A stretch of DNA of 20,405 bases from a virus. The stretch covers positions 1 to 20,405 of the IMG/VR virus record IMGVR_UViG_3300001460_005005; one strand, 5' to 3'. This document shows, piece after piece, positions 1 through 8,329 of this stretch (position 1 is its first letter; the number at the start of each line of letters is the position of its first letter). The translations under genes were made by a program, and so were the position numbers. Below the pieces are notes generated by a model. The model did not search any database, was not told the origin of the DNA, and saw only the letters and a list, made by a program, of their open reading frames with translations.

Positions 1-2
1 CC

Positions 3-119
3 GACGACATGCTGATCGACGAACTGATCGCGGCGGCTTCCGTTCTTACTGCTGCGGCGACTGCGTTGAAGTCGATTGATTACGACCCGACGCCTCCTGA
101 CGAACCGGATCTGCCGTGA
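3..119 (+). CDS. 3' end of an unidentified gene (partial)
   Basis: An open frame enters from the left edge and ends with TGA at 117-119, giving the last 38 residues of a protein. The visible part has an Ala/Leu-rich helical stretch (IDELIAAASVLTAAATALKS) followed by an acidic, proline-rich tail ending in PDEPDLP. The other two forward frames stop early, so this is the coding frame. It precedes the virion block on the same strand and is probably another small structural or accessory protein. No function can be assigned from this fragment. Confidence 0.65.
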   Translation, partial: DDMLIDELIAAASVLTAAATALKSIDYDPTPPDEPDLP

Positions 120-160
120 TTGTTGGGTTTTGAGGTTTAAACATGCGGGATAAATGACTT

Positions 161-1324
161 ATGGGTTACGTCAACGACAACGATCCAAACGTCTCGTACT
201 CCTCTCTTCCGGGAGATAGCGTACCGATCAACCCGAACCTTCCGCCGGGCTATGTCATGGCCGGGTTGGGTCAGACGCCTGCTGTACCGGGGTCTCTTAC
301 TAGCCCCCCCTACAGTTACTACGGTAACTCCACCACGATGGCGGGGCAGATAGGCAACGGGTTCCCCATGCAGGGGACAGGGTTTGCTTTCCCTTCTCTA
401 CCCAACAGCCTCTACTTCAACACCTTGATCGGTGGAGGAGGAGGCGGTGGCGGCGGCACTGATCATCGAACAGAGATAACGCTCGGAAACACCCAGTTTA
501 ATTTTCTGACGAGTTCTTCTAATGACAGTACAGATTCGGCAGGAGTAATTACTAGAACGTTTACTCTTGATTATGACGGGACTAACTCTGGTTCTAACTT
601 TTTTCAGGCTGTAAATGCCTGTGTCACTACGGGAAGTTTCGTTGCGTTCAAGAACGTGACGGGTAACACCGGCACTGTCGTTGCCAGCAGCAGTACCGAC
701 GACCTCTTCTTGAAGGGGGATTGGACTTCAGCCGTCAATGACGGAAGTCAATACCTTAAGGCAGTCGCTCAAAACCTCAGCAGCGAGGACACCGTCACTT
801 TCTCCTTCGAGCGGTTCCTGCCGGAGAAGATCACGGCGGATAGTGGGGGGACACTTGAGTCAGGCAAGAAGGGCGGCATCCTTAAGATCGAGGGCGGCAA
901 TGGCATCACGACAAAGGTGCAGGCTGCCGACCTTTCGTCTGAAGGAAGCAACAAAGACCTCAAGGTTGTTATTGACGCAGACAACACAAGTCTTGATCAA
1001 ATTGAATTGGTGATTATTACCGCAGTTGGAGTCGCTCAAACTTTTACAGAAACAGGAGGCGGGAGCAGTATTACCAGTAATATCTATTCGGTAGCACAAG
1101 TAGATATACAATCTTCTTCTACCTACACCTCCGGTGCTACAGGGTCTTTGTACGACTTTAGTCGTAATAAAAATAACGAGCCTACTCAAGGAGCGGGGGC
1201 TACTTTTACTTTTCAACCTCTTGAAGTAGGAACTGTGCTTCCTGCTAAAAAGGTTGTTCTTAGTCCCACTAGCACTATTTGGGTTACGGGTGGTGTTCCT
1301 ACTCTTAACTTCTCCTGCTCATGA
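161..1324 (+). CDS. Putative virion appendage protein with polyglycine linker
   Basis: This is a 387-residue protein of unknown family. The first 90 residues are rich in Pro, Gly, Asn and Tyr. Nine consecutive glycines follow at about residues 91-99, encoded by mixed GGT/GGA/GGC codons. The rest is Thr/Ser/Gly-rich and predicted beta, as in phage tail or head appendages. A rigid N-terminal part, flexible glycine hinge and beta C-terminal part would suit an exposed virion fibre or decoration protein; that is inference. The start has only a weak GGGA upstream. The stop overlaps the next ATG by ATGA, implying co-translation. Composition shifts along the gene: 161-480 and about 660-960 are GC-richer, 481-600 and everything after 960 are AT-rich, suggesting mosaic origin. 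No enzymatic motif is visible. Confidence 0.6.
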   Translation: MGYVNDNDPNVSYSSLPGDSVPINPNLPPGYVMAGLGQTPAVPGSLTSPPYSYYGNSTTMAGQIGNGFPMQGTGFAFPSLPNSLYFNTLIGGGGGGGGGTDHRTEITLGNTQFNFLTSSSNDSTDSAGVITRTFTLDYDGTNSGSNFFQAVNACVTTGSFVAFKNVTGNTGTVVASSSTDDLFLKGDWTSAVNDGSQYLKAVAQNLSSEDTVTFSFERFLPEKITADSGGTLESGKKGGILKIEGGNGITTKVQAADLSSEGSNKDLKVVIDADNTSLDQIELVIITAVGVAQTFTETGGGSSITSNIYSVAQVDIQSSSTYTSGATGSLYDFSRNKNNEPTQGAGATFTFQPLEVGTVLPAKKVVLSPTSTIWVTGGVPTLNFSCS

Positions 1325-2451
1325 GCCACAACGCTGCTGCTGCTTCTGCTTGTTGTTGCGTATGCGGGCCGCCTACATGCGATAGTTCTTGTCTTGATGT
1401 AAGCACTGACATTACAAGTACTATTTCTCACGTTATTTCGGGGGCAAAGAAAAGTTTCTTATGCGAAGTTGGAGAAATTGCTTTGGTTAGAAACCAGACC
1501 CTTGAACATAATTTCACAGGCTTGGGAAGGTCGTCAATTAGTTACATCATCGGGCAAACTTCAAACCCAAAAATCAGGGAGTATCAAACTCCTTCTGGGA
1601 ATCCTTATTCTGAAAGAAGGTTCTTTGGGGGGGCAACTATAAGTGCCTCTGGTTCAGGGTCAGCGTCTGTTGAATACGAACTTGGGACTTGGCCTGTTAA
1701 TCCTCAAACTAGCATTATTAATGGGGAAGGGTCATGGACTATAGATTGGGAGTTAATCGACACTAGTGCGTCTAATTATTTTGCAACAGGTTCATATCTG
1801 TTTAAACATGTAAAAGGCATAGAGGACGATTGCGACGGCGATCCTGTTTGCACAACTACCTTTACGCAAGGTGCGTTTGACGACTTGAAAGTTCAAGTGA
1901 AGCAAACTATTTCTGCTGCTTTTAAGGCTCAAACTTTTGTCCCAGATGAAGACGGAAAAGAATGGGTTGGTGAAACTCCAATAGAATCAACCTTTGATGA
2001 GGTGACAATCATTGAAGTCCCTTTCTGGATGATTTTTAGGCATGAAGAGGACTTGAAAGATTGCGAGCAAATACCGAACGGTAGTAGCGGCAGGGTTTTA
2101 AACAGCGCGTCTCTTCAACTAGCACAACTTGTTGATGCGGCTTATTCAAAAATTCAAAGCCAATGGCTTAACGGTATTGCGGGGGGGTCGTATCCGGATA
2201 TTGGATTTGATTTTGATCCTCCGTTTAACACCGGCAGTCCCGTAGAAGAAGATAGTTGTGAGCCGTTTGATCAAGATTCTTCTGGGCAACAAGGGCTTCT
2301 AATTGGAAGATCTCAAGAAATTGGGGCTCGTTCTATCAATCAAACCTGTACTGAAAGTGGTCCTAAAGTACAAGAAAATACCTCATACAACCTTACTACA
2401 ACTGTCCGCCATAATAATACTTATCCGATGGAGCCAGTCCCTTGTCCTTAA
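1321..2451 (+). CDS. AT-rich, Cys-rich hypothetical virion protein
   Basis: This 376-residue protein is not recognised. Its N-terminus is unusual: an Ala run followed by six cysteines at residues 11, 12, 13, 15, 20 and 24 (CCCVCGPPTC and onward). More cysteines are scattered towards the C-terminus, including DDCDGDPVC, DSCEPF, QTCTES and the terminal PVPCP. The body is polar and predicted mainly beta, with no transmembrane segment or catalytic motif. The cysteines could bind metal or form disulfides in the mature particle; this is inference. Translation probably depends on the ATGA overlap with the upstream gene, since no Shine-Dalgarno site is visible. The gene is noticeably more AT-rich than the replication module and most of the virion block, which suggests recent acquisition or fast evolution, as is usual for host-range genes. 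Confidence 0.6.
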   Translation: MSHNAAAASACCCVCGPPTCDSSCLDVSTDITSTISHVISGAKKSFLCEVGEIALVRNQTLEHNFTGLGRSSISYIIGQTSNPKIREYQTPSGNPYSERRFFGGATISASGSGSASVEYELGTWPVNPQTSIINGEGSWTIDWELIDTSASNYFATGSYLFKHVKGIEDDCDGDPVCTTTFTQGAFDDLKVQVKQTISAAFKAQTFVPDEDGKEWVGETPIESTFDEVTIIEVPFWMIFRHEEDLKDCEQIPNGSSGRVLNSASLQLAQLVDAAYSKIQSQWLNGIAGGSYPDIGFDFDPPFNTGSPVEEDSCEPFDQDSSGQQGLLIGRSQEIGARSINQTCTESGPKVQENTSYNLTTTVRHNNTYPMEPVPCP

Positions 2452-2705
2452 AGTGCTACCACATGAACGGCGGCTATTGCTCTTTGGGGCTATTTGAAGG
2501 AAAGCCTTCAAAGAAAGATTGCTTAGACTGTGACTCATACGACGGAATGAGCAGGGGCCTTGGCGATGATATTGCTAAAATAGTAAAAGCCACAAGGCTT
2601 GACGCTTATGGCACTGCTTTTAAAAGAGTGTTTAAGCGGGATTGCGGCTGTAAGAAGCGACAGAAGAAGTGGAACGAAATGTTTCCTCATGAAAGCGAAG
2701 ACTGA
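2442..2705 (+). CDS. Small Cys-motif protein (87 aa)
   Basis: A basic 87-residue protein starts at TTG 2442 with GGAG about 8 nt upstream; ATG at 2463 (residue 8) is an alternative but has no clear Shine-Dalgarno site. Cysteines fall at residues 5, 13, 27, 30, 68 and 70. They form a CxxC (KDCLDCD) and a terminal CxC followed by KKRQKKWNEMFP. The pattern of GLGD-helix, then DCGCKKRQ, then LN/WN-x-x-FP resembles short conserved segments I recall from other marine phage proteins of unknown role; that similarity is from memory only. A structural zinc site is plausible. It overlaps the upstream gene by 10 nt and the next gene by one base, so it is embedded in the virion operon. Confidence 0.6.
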   Translation: MSLKCYHMNGGYCSLGLFEGKPSKKDCLDCDSYDGMSRGLGDDIAKIVKATRLDAYGTAFKRVFKRDCGCKKRQKKWNEMFPHESED

Positions 2706-5503
2706 TGCCTGAGATTAACCGTAGATGGATCTTTCCCACGATCTCTGCCTCTGAAAACAAAGGCATTGATCGTATTGCATTGACTGGTGAAGGCACCGCT
2801 CATGAGGTTGTGGGCGTGGATGGCAGCCGTCGCTTTGGGTGCAGGCCGTCTTCAGGCTTTCGTCTGGCCCACACGATGGACATCGAGAAGGACTTTTCCA
2901 GTTCGGGGTCTCGGCCTTTCTCGTCTGCCGTTCCCCCCACTCAGGCCAAGACCTCAACCGTCACTGACTGCTACCCGGTCCATTTCCAGATTCGGGAGGG
3001 CGAGTTCGGCCACGGCTTCGTCTACCGGGTGAAGATCGCTGGGGGGACTAACTCTGCAATCTACATGGATTACGTCCCAACCACTACGGTTGATGCCGCA
3101 ACTGGCTGGCGGACGGTCCTTATCAGCGACCACGCAGGAGGCAGCCATGTCTCCTCGGGCGACAAGATGGATGTCGTCTCGATGGGTCGATATGTCTTCA
3201 CGTTTGTGAAGGGGCGTGCGACCCGCGTGTTCTATGTCGACTTCAAGGACTTGACTGATGACAGCACTGACAACCCCACATACCAGCACAAGGTTGTGAA
3301 TGGTGGTCCCGGCAAGCGTCCTCTAGTAGATGGTGGAGCCCAATTGTCTCTTGGCTTCACTAGTACTGGAAACGCTCAAGGGCGTAATCATACTAATTTT
3401 CCTTATGCTGTTGGTTCTGCTTTGCAGGGAAAACTTAAAGAGTTTGGAGGTACAGATCCCGGAGGATCCACTCTTGATTTGCATCAGTTTAGTCCGGGCG
3501 ACTACACATTTGCTTATTACCTGAACGACAGCATCACTGGGCGACGTTCTGCTATTACTGAGATTGTCAGTAAAGAAGAGGGTGGATCGGAAGTCACTAA
3601 CAATGACTATATCGGATGGGTTTTAGAGATAGATCTTTCTTTGTACGATCAGATCTACATCTTTAGGTCTGTCAAAATGCAGTCTGTGGGGGGGACATAC
3701 AGTGGTTCAATCCTCCATCTCGACACTATCTACGACATTGCAGATCTGACTGCTTTGACTACTGGGAATGCTGCATATGGTAATTCGGTGCCGGGAAATG
3801 CCCTTAGTTTGTATGAGGTCTATTACCAGTTGAGCGATATCGCTCTTGCGATGCAGGACGTATACCTTGACAAGACTGAGTGTGATGATGAGATGCCGTT
3901 TGCTGGTGCCGCTGTTGCTTTTGAGAACTCGCTGCTTGTGTCGGATCCTCTCAATGGGTCCAGCGGTATTAGGACCAGCCTTGATAGTCGTGAGCGAAAC
4001 ATCGGGGAGTTGCGGTGGTCGTCGCTGACTGAGCGTAGCCCTGAACTCTTTCCGATCAACAACAAGTACAGCCCGGACGTTTACCAGAATCGGATTACTC
4101 GTCTGTGCCGTGCGGGGGATTATGCGGTCGGGTTCTCTGCTGACCGGATCTACCACATCAGGCGTAACGGAATCTACTTGAAGATCGAGGAGATCCATTC
4201 AGGTTTTGGGCTAGCGTCAGAGAACGGCTTCGCCATGGCGGGTCCCATGGTCTACTTCGTTACGACGAAGGGCATCAAGGCGATCGCCAACAACGGGCAG
4301 TTGGATGATGTGAAGGCGTTGGACAATCTCATCATGGAGGATTGGTACGACAACATCTCCGACCTGAGACTTGCGTTTGATCCGTATGCTTCGTGCCTCT
4401 TTGTACATAACCCGTTCAAGGAACAGACGGTCTGCATGTGGTTCTCGACGGGCCGAGTCACTGAACTCCATGACACCTGCTTCGACGATATCCGTACTGG
4501 TATCTTCCCCAAGACCTATACACGGAACGCTTTTGACGACACGACACCTACCCCCACCTTGACAACAAGCATGGTGGAGCGCTCTTTCTTCCTTCAGAAC
4601 CATCCGTCAACTACTGCGGATAACATCTTGGATGGTTGGAAGCCCCGCGTCTACGTCTTGGATGTGGACCGGGACAAGAAGCAGGTCAATAGCACGGATC
4701 TTTCTGTCGGGCAGAATGTGCTGAGGACGTTGGACTGCAAGGGCGACTCCGTTTTTACGGTCGCTTCGATTACAGACAACGCCACCAACAAGGAAATCAA
4801 TCTTAAGAGCGGGACTACCGGAACCAAAAAGTTGGGTGGTGGGGGGACTGGAGCCAAGGATCTGGTGGGTGCTTACGCTTATGTGATGAGTGCCACTGAC
4901 TCCACGATCGTGGGGAGAAAGTTTCAGATCTTCTCCGGTACAACGGGGACGGTGTCCACCGATGGATCTGGTGGGGGGAACGGAAAGATCAAGGTCAATG
5001 AGGGGCAGCCCAGCCCTGTGCCCCCCACTCTGGCTGCTGGAGATGTCATCTCGATTAGCCCGGTGCTGTTCCGGTATGTGGGGGGAGCCCTGCCCATGAT
5101 CCGGACGGCAGACAATCAAGTCATCTCGTCCTTTGACCTCTTCCAGAATAAACAAGTGTCCTCGGTGGGTTGCCACTTCTCAGACGTATCTGGGGGTGTG
5201 ACGGGCTACAAGTATTTCCGGGGCCTCGTATACAACGCAACCTCTGATTCTGCCTCAGTTTCTGCCTTTCCTCTAGATTTCTCTGGTACTATTATTGGGG
5301 ATTCTATTAAGGAAGGAGAGTCTGACGATTACGCCGCTTTCACGGCTACCGGGCTTACTACCAAGGGACGCCACGGAATCCAAGACTCTGCCCTGAATCC
5401 GGGTATTGAAGTGTTCTGTCCTGATTTGGATTACAAGTTGATGGCGTTGATTTGTAGAGGCCGTACTACCGGGACCGATACGACCGAAAGGAATTCGTCA
5501 TGA
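2705..5503 (+). CDS. Large tail protein, possible nozzle/beta-propeller type
   Basis: This 932-residue protein is the second largest in the window. The part at residues about 410-610 reads like the repeated blades of podovirus tail nozzle (gp12-like) proteins. It shows GDYAVGFSADRIYHI, then an HSGFGLASENGFA segment, then VYFVTTKGIKAI, LRLAFDPYASCLFV and VCMWFSTGRVTELHD. Residues about 680-800 form a Gly/Thr-rich insertion containing four polyguanine motifs. Such proteins form the lower tail tube through which DNA leaves the virion. The family call is by pattern memory and is tentative; a tail stabilisation or adsorption protein is the main alternative. The start is coupled to the previous stop (TGATG). 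Positions about 3305-3790 use AT-richer codons than the flanks. The stop overlaps the next ATG. Confidence 0.55.
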   Translation: MPEINRRWIFPTISASENKGIDRIALTGEGTAHEVVGVDGSRRFGCRPSSGFRLAHTMDIEKDFSSSGSRPFSSAVPPTQAKTSTVTDCYPVHFQIREGEFGHGFVYRVKIAGGTNSAIYMDYVPTTTVDAATGWRTVLISDHAGGSHVSSGDKMDVVSMGRYVFTFVKGRATRVFYVDFKDLTDDSTDNPTYQHKVVNGGPGKRPLVDGGAQLSLGFTSTGNAQGRNHTNFPYAVGSALQGKLKEFGGTDPGGSTLDLHQFSPGDYTFAYYLNDSITGRRSAITEIVSKEEGGSEVTNNDYIGWVLEIDLSLYDQIYIFRSVKMQSVGGTYSGSILHLDTIYDIADLTALTTGNAAYGNSVPGNALSLYEVYYQLSDIALAMQDVYLDKTECDDEMPFAGAAVAFENSLLVSDPLNGSSGIRTSLDSRERNIGELRWSSLTERSPELFPINNKYSPDVYQNRITRLCRAGDYAVGFSADRIYHIRRNGIYLKIEEIHSGFGLASENGFAMAGPMVYFVTTKGIKAIANNGQLDDVKALDNLIMEDWYDNISDLRLAFDPYASCLFVHNPFKEQTVCMWFSTGRVTELHDTCFDDIRTGIFPKTYTRNAFDDTTPTPTLTTSMVERSFFLQNHPSTTADNILDGWKPRVYVLDVDRDKKQVNSTDLSVGQNVLRTLDCKGDSVFTVASITDNATNKEINLKSGTTGTKKLGGGGTGAKDLVGAYAYVMSATDSTIVGRKFQIFSGTTGTVSTDGSGGGNGKIKVNEGQPSPVPPTLAAGDVISISPVLFRYVGGALPMIRTADNQVISSFDLFQNKQVSSVGCHFSDVSGGVTGYKYFRGLVYNATSDSASVSAFPLDFSGTIIGDSIKEGESDDYAAFTATGLTTKGRHGIQDSALNPGIEVFCPDLDYKLMALICRGRTTGTDTTERNSS

Positions 5504-6516
5504 GTACATTTGGTGGATCATCGGGCGGCATGAATTTTGGAAACTTCGGCCCCGGCTCTGGTTACGCTCCTGATGGAGTATCGAATCAGCCGTTCGGCGA
5601 GTTCTACCAGATGCTTCAAAGCCAAGCCAATACTCCAAACCAGTTGCCGGAAGGGTATGCCTACAACCCTTTGACGGGCATGGCTCAGGAACAAGGCGTC
5701 GGGTTTTACGGCACCACTAACTCCATGCACTTTGATCCTCTCGGGACTCAAGGTCTTACGGGTACGCAGCAGGCTATGGGTGCCGCCATGGGCGACTTCA
5801 ATAACGTCAATGCGGCTAATGATTTCAACTACGGCAATAGGGTTGATGCGAACAATCAGTTTCTTCAAGGCATGCTTGGCGGGGCTCAAGACATCCGAGA
5901 TGCAGGACAGACTGCACAAGGACAGATGTTTGACTTTGCCAAGGGACTTCAGCAGCAGGGAGACAACTTCTTTGCTGGTCAAGAGGCTCGGGTAGACGAG
6001 GCTATCGAAGGCTTCCAAGGCCTTCATGCTCAACAAGCGTCTGCTGTAAACAGGGGTCTTGCACAGCAGAACAAGTCAAGACGACAGGAAATGGAAGGCC
6101 AAGCAAAGTTGGGAGATCCACAGGCTCTTGGCGCAATTAGTGAGTTTGAAATGCAAGAGGAATCAAAGCAGGCTCAAACGATGACTTCTCTTGCAACTCA
6201 GTTTAATCAGGGTCTCTCCTCCATGCGTATGCAGGGGATTGGAGCCTTGGGTCAAGCCGGTGCAACTCAGCAAGGTTACAACCAGATGGCTTCAAACATG
6301 AACCAGATGGGGGTGAGCATTGCTAACTCTGCCGAGGCTCAAGCAGCAAACTTTGAAGCACAGGGTTTGGGGCAGTACGCTCAGATGGTTGCAAGCAATC
6401 CGTATAACCCAGTTGCTTTCCTTCCTACGTTGATGTCATTCTTTCAGTATTCCGAGACTCCGGGAGCCAACGAATTTGGTGGCTTTGATCCTGCGATTCT
6501 TGGAATGCAAACTTGA
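5500..6516 (+). CDS. Gln/Gly-rich helical virion protein
   Basis: This is a 338-residue protein of unknown family. Residues 1-30 are Gly/Ser/Asn-rich and probably disordered. Residues about 85-290 are Gln, Ala and Met-rich and predicted long helix (RQEMEGQAKLGDPQA, SNMNQMGVSIANSAEAQA), ending in a short hydrophobic and aromatic tail (VAFLPTLMSFFQ). This resembles the composition of internal or ejection proteins of podoviruses that line the DNA exit path, but no homologous motif is identifiable. AAGGA lies 7 nt before the ATG, and the start overlaps the previous stop by ATGA. It is similar in character to the following gene, so the two could act together. Confidence 0.6.
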   Translation: MSTFGGSSGGMNFGNFGPGSGYAPDGVSNQPFGEFYQMLQSQANTPNQLPEGYAYNPLTGMAQEQGVGFYGTTNSMHFDPLGTQGLTGTQQAMGAAMGDFNNVNAANDFNYGNRVDANNQFLQGMLGGAQDIRDAGQTAQGQMFDFAKGLQQQGDNFFAGQEARVDEAIEGFQGLHAQQASAVNRGLAQQNKSRRQEMEGQAKLGDPQALGAISEFEMQEESKQAQTMTSLATQFNQGLSSMRMQGIGALGQAGATQQGYNQMASNMNQMGVSIANSAEAQAANFEAQGLGQYAQMVASNPYNPVAFLPTLMSFFQYSETPGANEFGGFDPAILGMQT

Positions 6517-6533
6517 ATTGCTTGAGGTAAGTC

Positions 6534-8036
6534 ATGTCTAGAGGCGCTCCCCCCACTCAACCTATTTCTGCCGTTACTCAGGGAACTACTCAGAGTATTG
6601 CTTCTGCTGGTCAGATGGGTCAGCAACGGCAGGCCACTAATAATGCTGCAATGGCTGCTCGAAATGCCGAGGCTCTTAAGCGTCAGCAGATTGATAGTCA
6701 GGAGTTTCTTACTCAAGAGACTCTCAACAACCGCATGAACATGGGGCTTCTTCAGAGTGCGAACTACGCACGGAAGAACGCTACTGACATGCAGATGCAG
6801 CAGAACGTATTGGCTGATAGGCAGAGTCAGCGTTCTGAGCAAGCAAGACAGTTCAATGAATCTAAGCAAATGAAAGAGAAGGTTCATCTGGACACCATGA
6901 ACATGGCTAAAGCCAACCAGATGCTAAAGTTGGATCTGGCTCTTGCCGATGACTACGAAGATCCTGATTCACTTGCTCGCCTTCAAGAGGCTGAGGACGG
7001 GTTGATTGAACGTACTCTTCAGATGGAAGCAGCAAAGAAGATTCAGCAGGGTCAAGAAGTAGACATGAACAAGTTGCGGACTCAGGTGGCACGCCAGATC
7101 CGCGACATGGAGAAAGCACAAAAGCCTCTTATTGATCGTGCGATGGATGTTGTCAGCGACGATGTAGTCTTGCCGATGGCAACCATGACGTACTTCGGCG
7201 AAAGAAGTGCTTTGTCTAAAATGAATCGGTTTGCGTCCGATGTTTTGGAAACAGGTGCAGAAGTAACCACTATGGGTTTCATTGACACGGCTGGTTATCT
7301 AGACGAAGCCAAACTCGAAGTTCTTCTAGACCCTGACCAACTTCGAAGTCATCAAGCAATTTATTATTCGCAGTCGATTGGCAAGGCTTTGGCTGCTGCT
7401 TTCCCAGAATCAGACAGTCGTTATCTGACTTCTTCGATTAATACTGTTCTTTCTAATGCAACCATAAACAACTCTGAAGAAACCGCTCAAAGACTCCAAG
7501 AGGTTTTTCGGCAGAACAACATTGATGCGGGAGTTGCAGGCGAAATTATTAGTCGAATGCAGGAAAGCATTAACGCTCAACGACAGACTTTTCGAAGCAG
7601 TGGTGTTACTGCGAACATGGGTCGTAACGACATTACAGAAGATAATGTCTTGGACCTTGCCAACCTCAAATTGATTTCTAGTTCTGCTCTCCGTGCAGCA
7701 TTTAGCCATCTGCCTTCAATGAAGGCATATCAGGCTTGGGCTGGCGGAGTCATGGGATCTAGGGATGAAGTCGAAGAGACTCTTCGCCAGATGACCGAAG
7801 AGGGAGTAGGCGTTGATGATATCAGTAGACTTGTGGACATGATTGAAGGCCTTGAAACAGGTGCTGAGAATCTTGGTGATATGGAACAGGACTTTGCACT
7901 GGATGAAGGCCGGGTCCAACGGCAAGCCGATAACATCCGTTTCGATACAGGTAGAGCCCGAGCAGGATTGAGGGGTCGAGCCCGCGATAACTTTGCTCAG
8001 GCCCTTGAGGATCTAGTGGGGGGAGAACCGGAATGA
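6534..8036 (+). CDS. Helical, Gln/Met-rich internal virion-like protein
   Basis: A 500-residue, largely alpha-helical protein. The first 60 residues are Gln/Thr/Ala-rich, and residues about 60-210 are strongly charged and Gln-rich with coiled-coil character (NESKQMKEKVHLDTMNMAKA, LQMEAAKKIQQGQEVDMNKL). The remainder is mixed helical and acidic. It has no enzymatic signature. Size, helicity and position before the giant last virion gene fit an internal core or ejection protein, as inference only. GAGG lies 6 nt before ATG. The end (DLVGGEPE) is encoded over a GTGGGGGG motif at 8016-8023, and this G tract also supplies the purine-rich ribosome site of the next gene. The stop overlaps the next ATG (ATGA). 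Confidence 0.6.
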   Translation: MSRGAPPTQPISAVTQGTTQSIASAGQMGQQRQATNNAAMAARNAEALKRQQIDSQEFLTQETLNNRMNMGLLQSANYARKNATDMQMQQNVLADRQSQRSEQARQFNESKQMKEKVHLDTMNMAKANQMLKLDLALADDYEDPDSLARLQEAEDGLIERTLQMEAAKKIQQGQEVDMNKLRTQVARQIRDMEKAQKPLIDRAMDVVSDDVVLPMATMTYFGERSALSKMNRFASDVLETGAEVTTMGFIDTAGYLDEAKLEVLLDPDQLRSHQAIYYSQSIGKALAAAFPESDSRYLTSSINTVLSNATINNSEETAQRLQEVFRQNNIDAGVAGEIISRMQESINAQRQTFRSSGVTANMGRNDITEDNVLDLANLKLISSSALRAAFSHLPSMKAYQAWAGGVMGSRDEVEETLRQMTEEGVGVDDISRLVDMIEGLETGAENLGDMEQDFALDEGRVQRQADNIRFDTGRARAGLRGRARDNFAQALEDLVGGEPE

Positions 8037-8329
8037 ACAGAGACTGGAAAAACATTTCAAAGAAGGTGATGGAGTCAGAAGGAAACATCCTCGTCTCTAA
8101 CCCTGATTATCCTCTAGAAGAACTCCCGAACGAAGCCGTTATTCATCGGTACGACGACAAGACTTTGAACGTCAAAGAAGACCTTTCAGCAAAAGACATT
8201 CGATCTTTCTTTTGGGAGAATCGAAAAGAACGTCAGTTGACTCGGGACAGAGCAGTCGTTTGGCGAGACAATGAACGTGTCGGCTTTGGCGTAGTGACTA
8301 CTGAGAGAGCATTGGAAAGGCTTCGATAA
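8033..8329 (+). CDS. Hypothetical protein, 98 aa
   Basis: A small, highly charged protein with a mixed fold (about a third Asp/Glu/Lys/Arg). No family is recognised. It contains a Pro/Leu segment (NPDYPLEELPNEAVIHRYDD) and an Arg-rich C-terminal half (FFWENRKERQLTRDRAVVWR). GGGGAG from the upstream polyguanine tract sits about 7 nt before ATG. It overlaps the preceding stop by ATGA and its TAA shares a base with the following ATG (TAATG). This tight spacing makes it a genuine operon member. It may be a scaffold, chaperone or minor virion protein; nothing in the sequence decides. Confidence 0.6.
   Translation: MNRDWKNISKKVMESEGNILVSNPDYPLEELPNEAVIHRYDDKTLNVKEDLSAKDIRSFFWENRKERQLTRDRAVVWRDNERVGFGVVTTERALERLR

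Noticed and set aside
120-160. Possible + strand promoter before the first complete gene
   Set aside because: TTGAGG and GATAAA are only 13 bases apart and TTGTTG is too far, so no acceptable -35/-10 pair exists.
578-590. 13-base match gggactaactctg shared with 3044-3056
   Set aside because: A few 13-base matches are expected by chance in a window of this size, and both encode similar short Gly-Thr-Asn-Ser stretches.
860-1216. Antisense frames in the virion block, such as 860-1216, 3707-4198 and 4607-5176
   Set aside because: They lie opposite well-supported genes, lack ribosome sites and have Arg/Ser/Cys/His-rich compositions typical of reverse-frame shadows.
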